A stretch of DNA of 41,447 nucleotides from an uncultured Cellvibrio sp. (GTDB lineage Bacteria; Pseudomonadota; Gammaproteobacteria; Pseudomonadales; Cellvibrionaceae), in NCBI GenBank assembly GCA_946481735.1, contig CAMLOU010000019.1, positions 1 to 41,447 on the forward strand, read 5' to 3'. This document shows, one piece after another, positions 41,377-41,447 of this stretch. The first letter of the stretch is position 1, and the number at the start of each line of letters is the position of its first letter. The notes under the pieces were generated by a model. It did no database searches. It saw nothing but the letters and a program-made list of their open reading frames with translations, and had not been told where the DNA came from. A program made the translations under genes and the position numbers.

Positions 41377-41447
41377 TTTGCGGCTTCGATAAGCAACGGA
41401 CTTGTCCTCAGTCGCTCCTGTACGTCCTGTACACCGCGACACTTGTG

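Noticed and set aside
41411..41440. Direct repeat TCCTGTAC twice flanked by GTCGC / GCGAC at the right edge
   Set aside because: It may be part of a longer dispersed repeat, but it is cut by the window end and cannot be judged.
1..41447. CRISPR arrays, insertion sequences, prophage genes
   Set aside because: No regularly spaced repeats, transposases, integrases or phage structural genes were found.

Overview
The window looks like chromosomal DNA from a gammaproteobacterium of the Cellvibrio type. This is inferred from protein style and gene order, not from a search. The block rnr-rlmB ... rpsF-rpsR-DUF2232-rplI-dnaB follows the Pseudomonas-like order, and a secreted GH18 chitinase carries two chitin-binding modules joined by long poly-serine linkers, a hallmark of Cellvibrio and Saccharophagus. 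There is no prophage, insertion sequence or CRISPR array.

Layout. 0-9.3 kb is mostly plus-strand core metabolism: serB (minus) divergent from an AhpA/YtjB-type membrane protein, a bifunctional ornithine-lipid synthase (olsF type) behind a PHO-box-like site, an RpiB/LacAB-family isomerase, mpl, ubiX, HMG-CoA lyase, and DUF2288 and DUF6524 proteins. 9.4-20.7 kb is one tightly packed minus-strand operon of eight genes: an RHH-DUF2170 (YjfI) protein, a PspA/IM30 protein, a YqiJ-type membrane OB protein, a YqiK-type flotillin, a giant coiled-coil AAA+ ATPase of about 1770 residues (DUF3686 type), a rhomboid protease, a single-HKD phospholipase-D-like protein and a TFIIB-type zinc-ribbon protein. 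It reads as a membrane-stress or membrane-remodelling system and is the most interesting locus here. The promoter region of its first gene holds two copies of a perfect 10-bp palindrome exactly 22 bp apart.

20.9-30.2 kb holds an Smr-domain protein, a degenerate GGDEF protein that keeps its c-di-GMP inhibitory site, acs, a small hydrophilic protein, panC-panD, dnaB, rplI, a DUF2232 membrane protein, rpsR and rpsF, the last with an S6:S18-type leader. 30.3-37.4 kb is an accessory block between rpsF and rlmB: the chitinase, a nitrate ABC transporter (nrtABD), the NIT-ANTAR antiterminator nasR and a 54-residue DUF3012 lipoprotein. The nrt control region shows three layers on the minus strand: two NtrC-like sites, a sigma-54 -24/-12 promoter with exact GG-N10-GC spacing, and a leader ending in a strong intrinsic terminator just before nrtA, the expected target of NasR. 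37.5-41.4 kb contains rlmB, rnr and a tRNA-Leu(CAG) gene with its own promoter and terminator.

At least five copies of a dispersed palindromic repeat (GTCGGATTA ... TAATCCGAC) lie between genes, including one copy beside rpsF and an inverted pair near the other end of the accessory block. A separate 26-bp perfect inverted repeat with two nested hairpins lies upstream of mpl.
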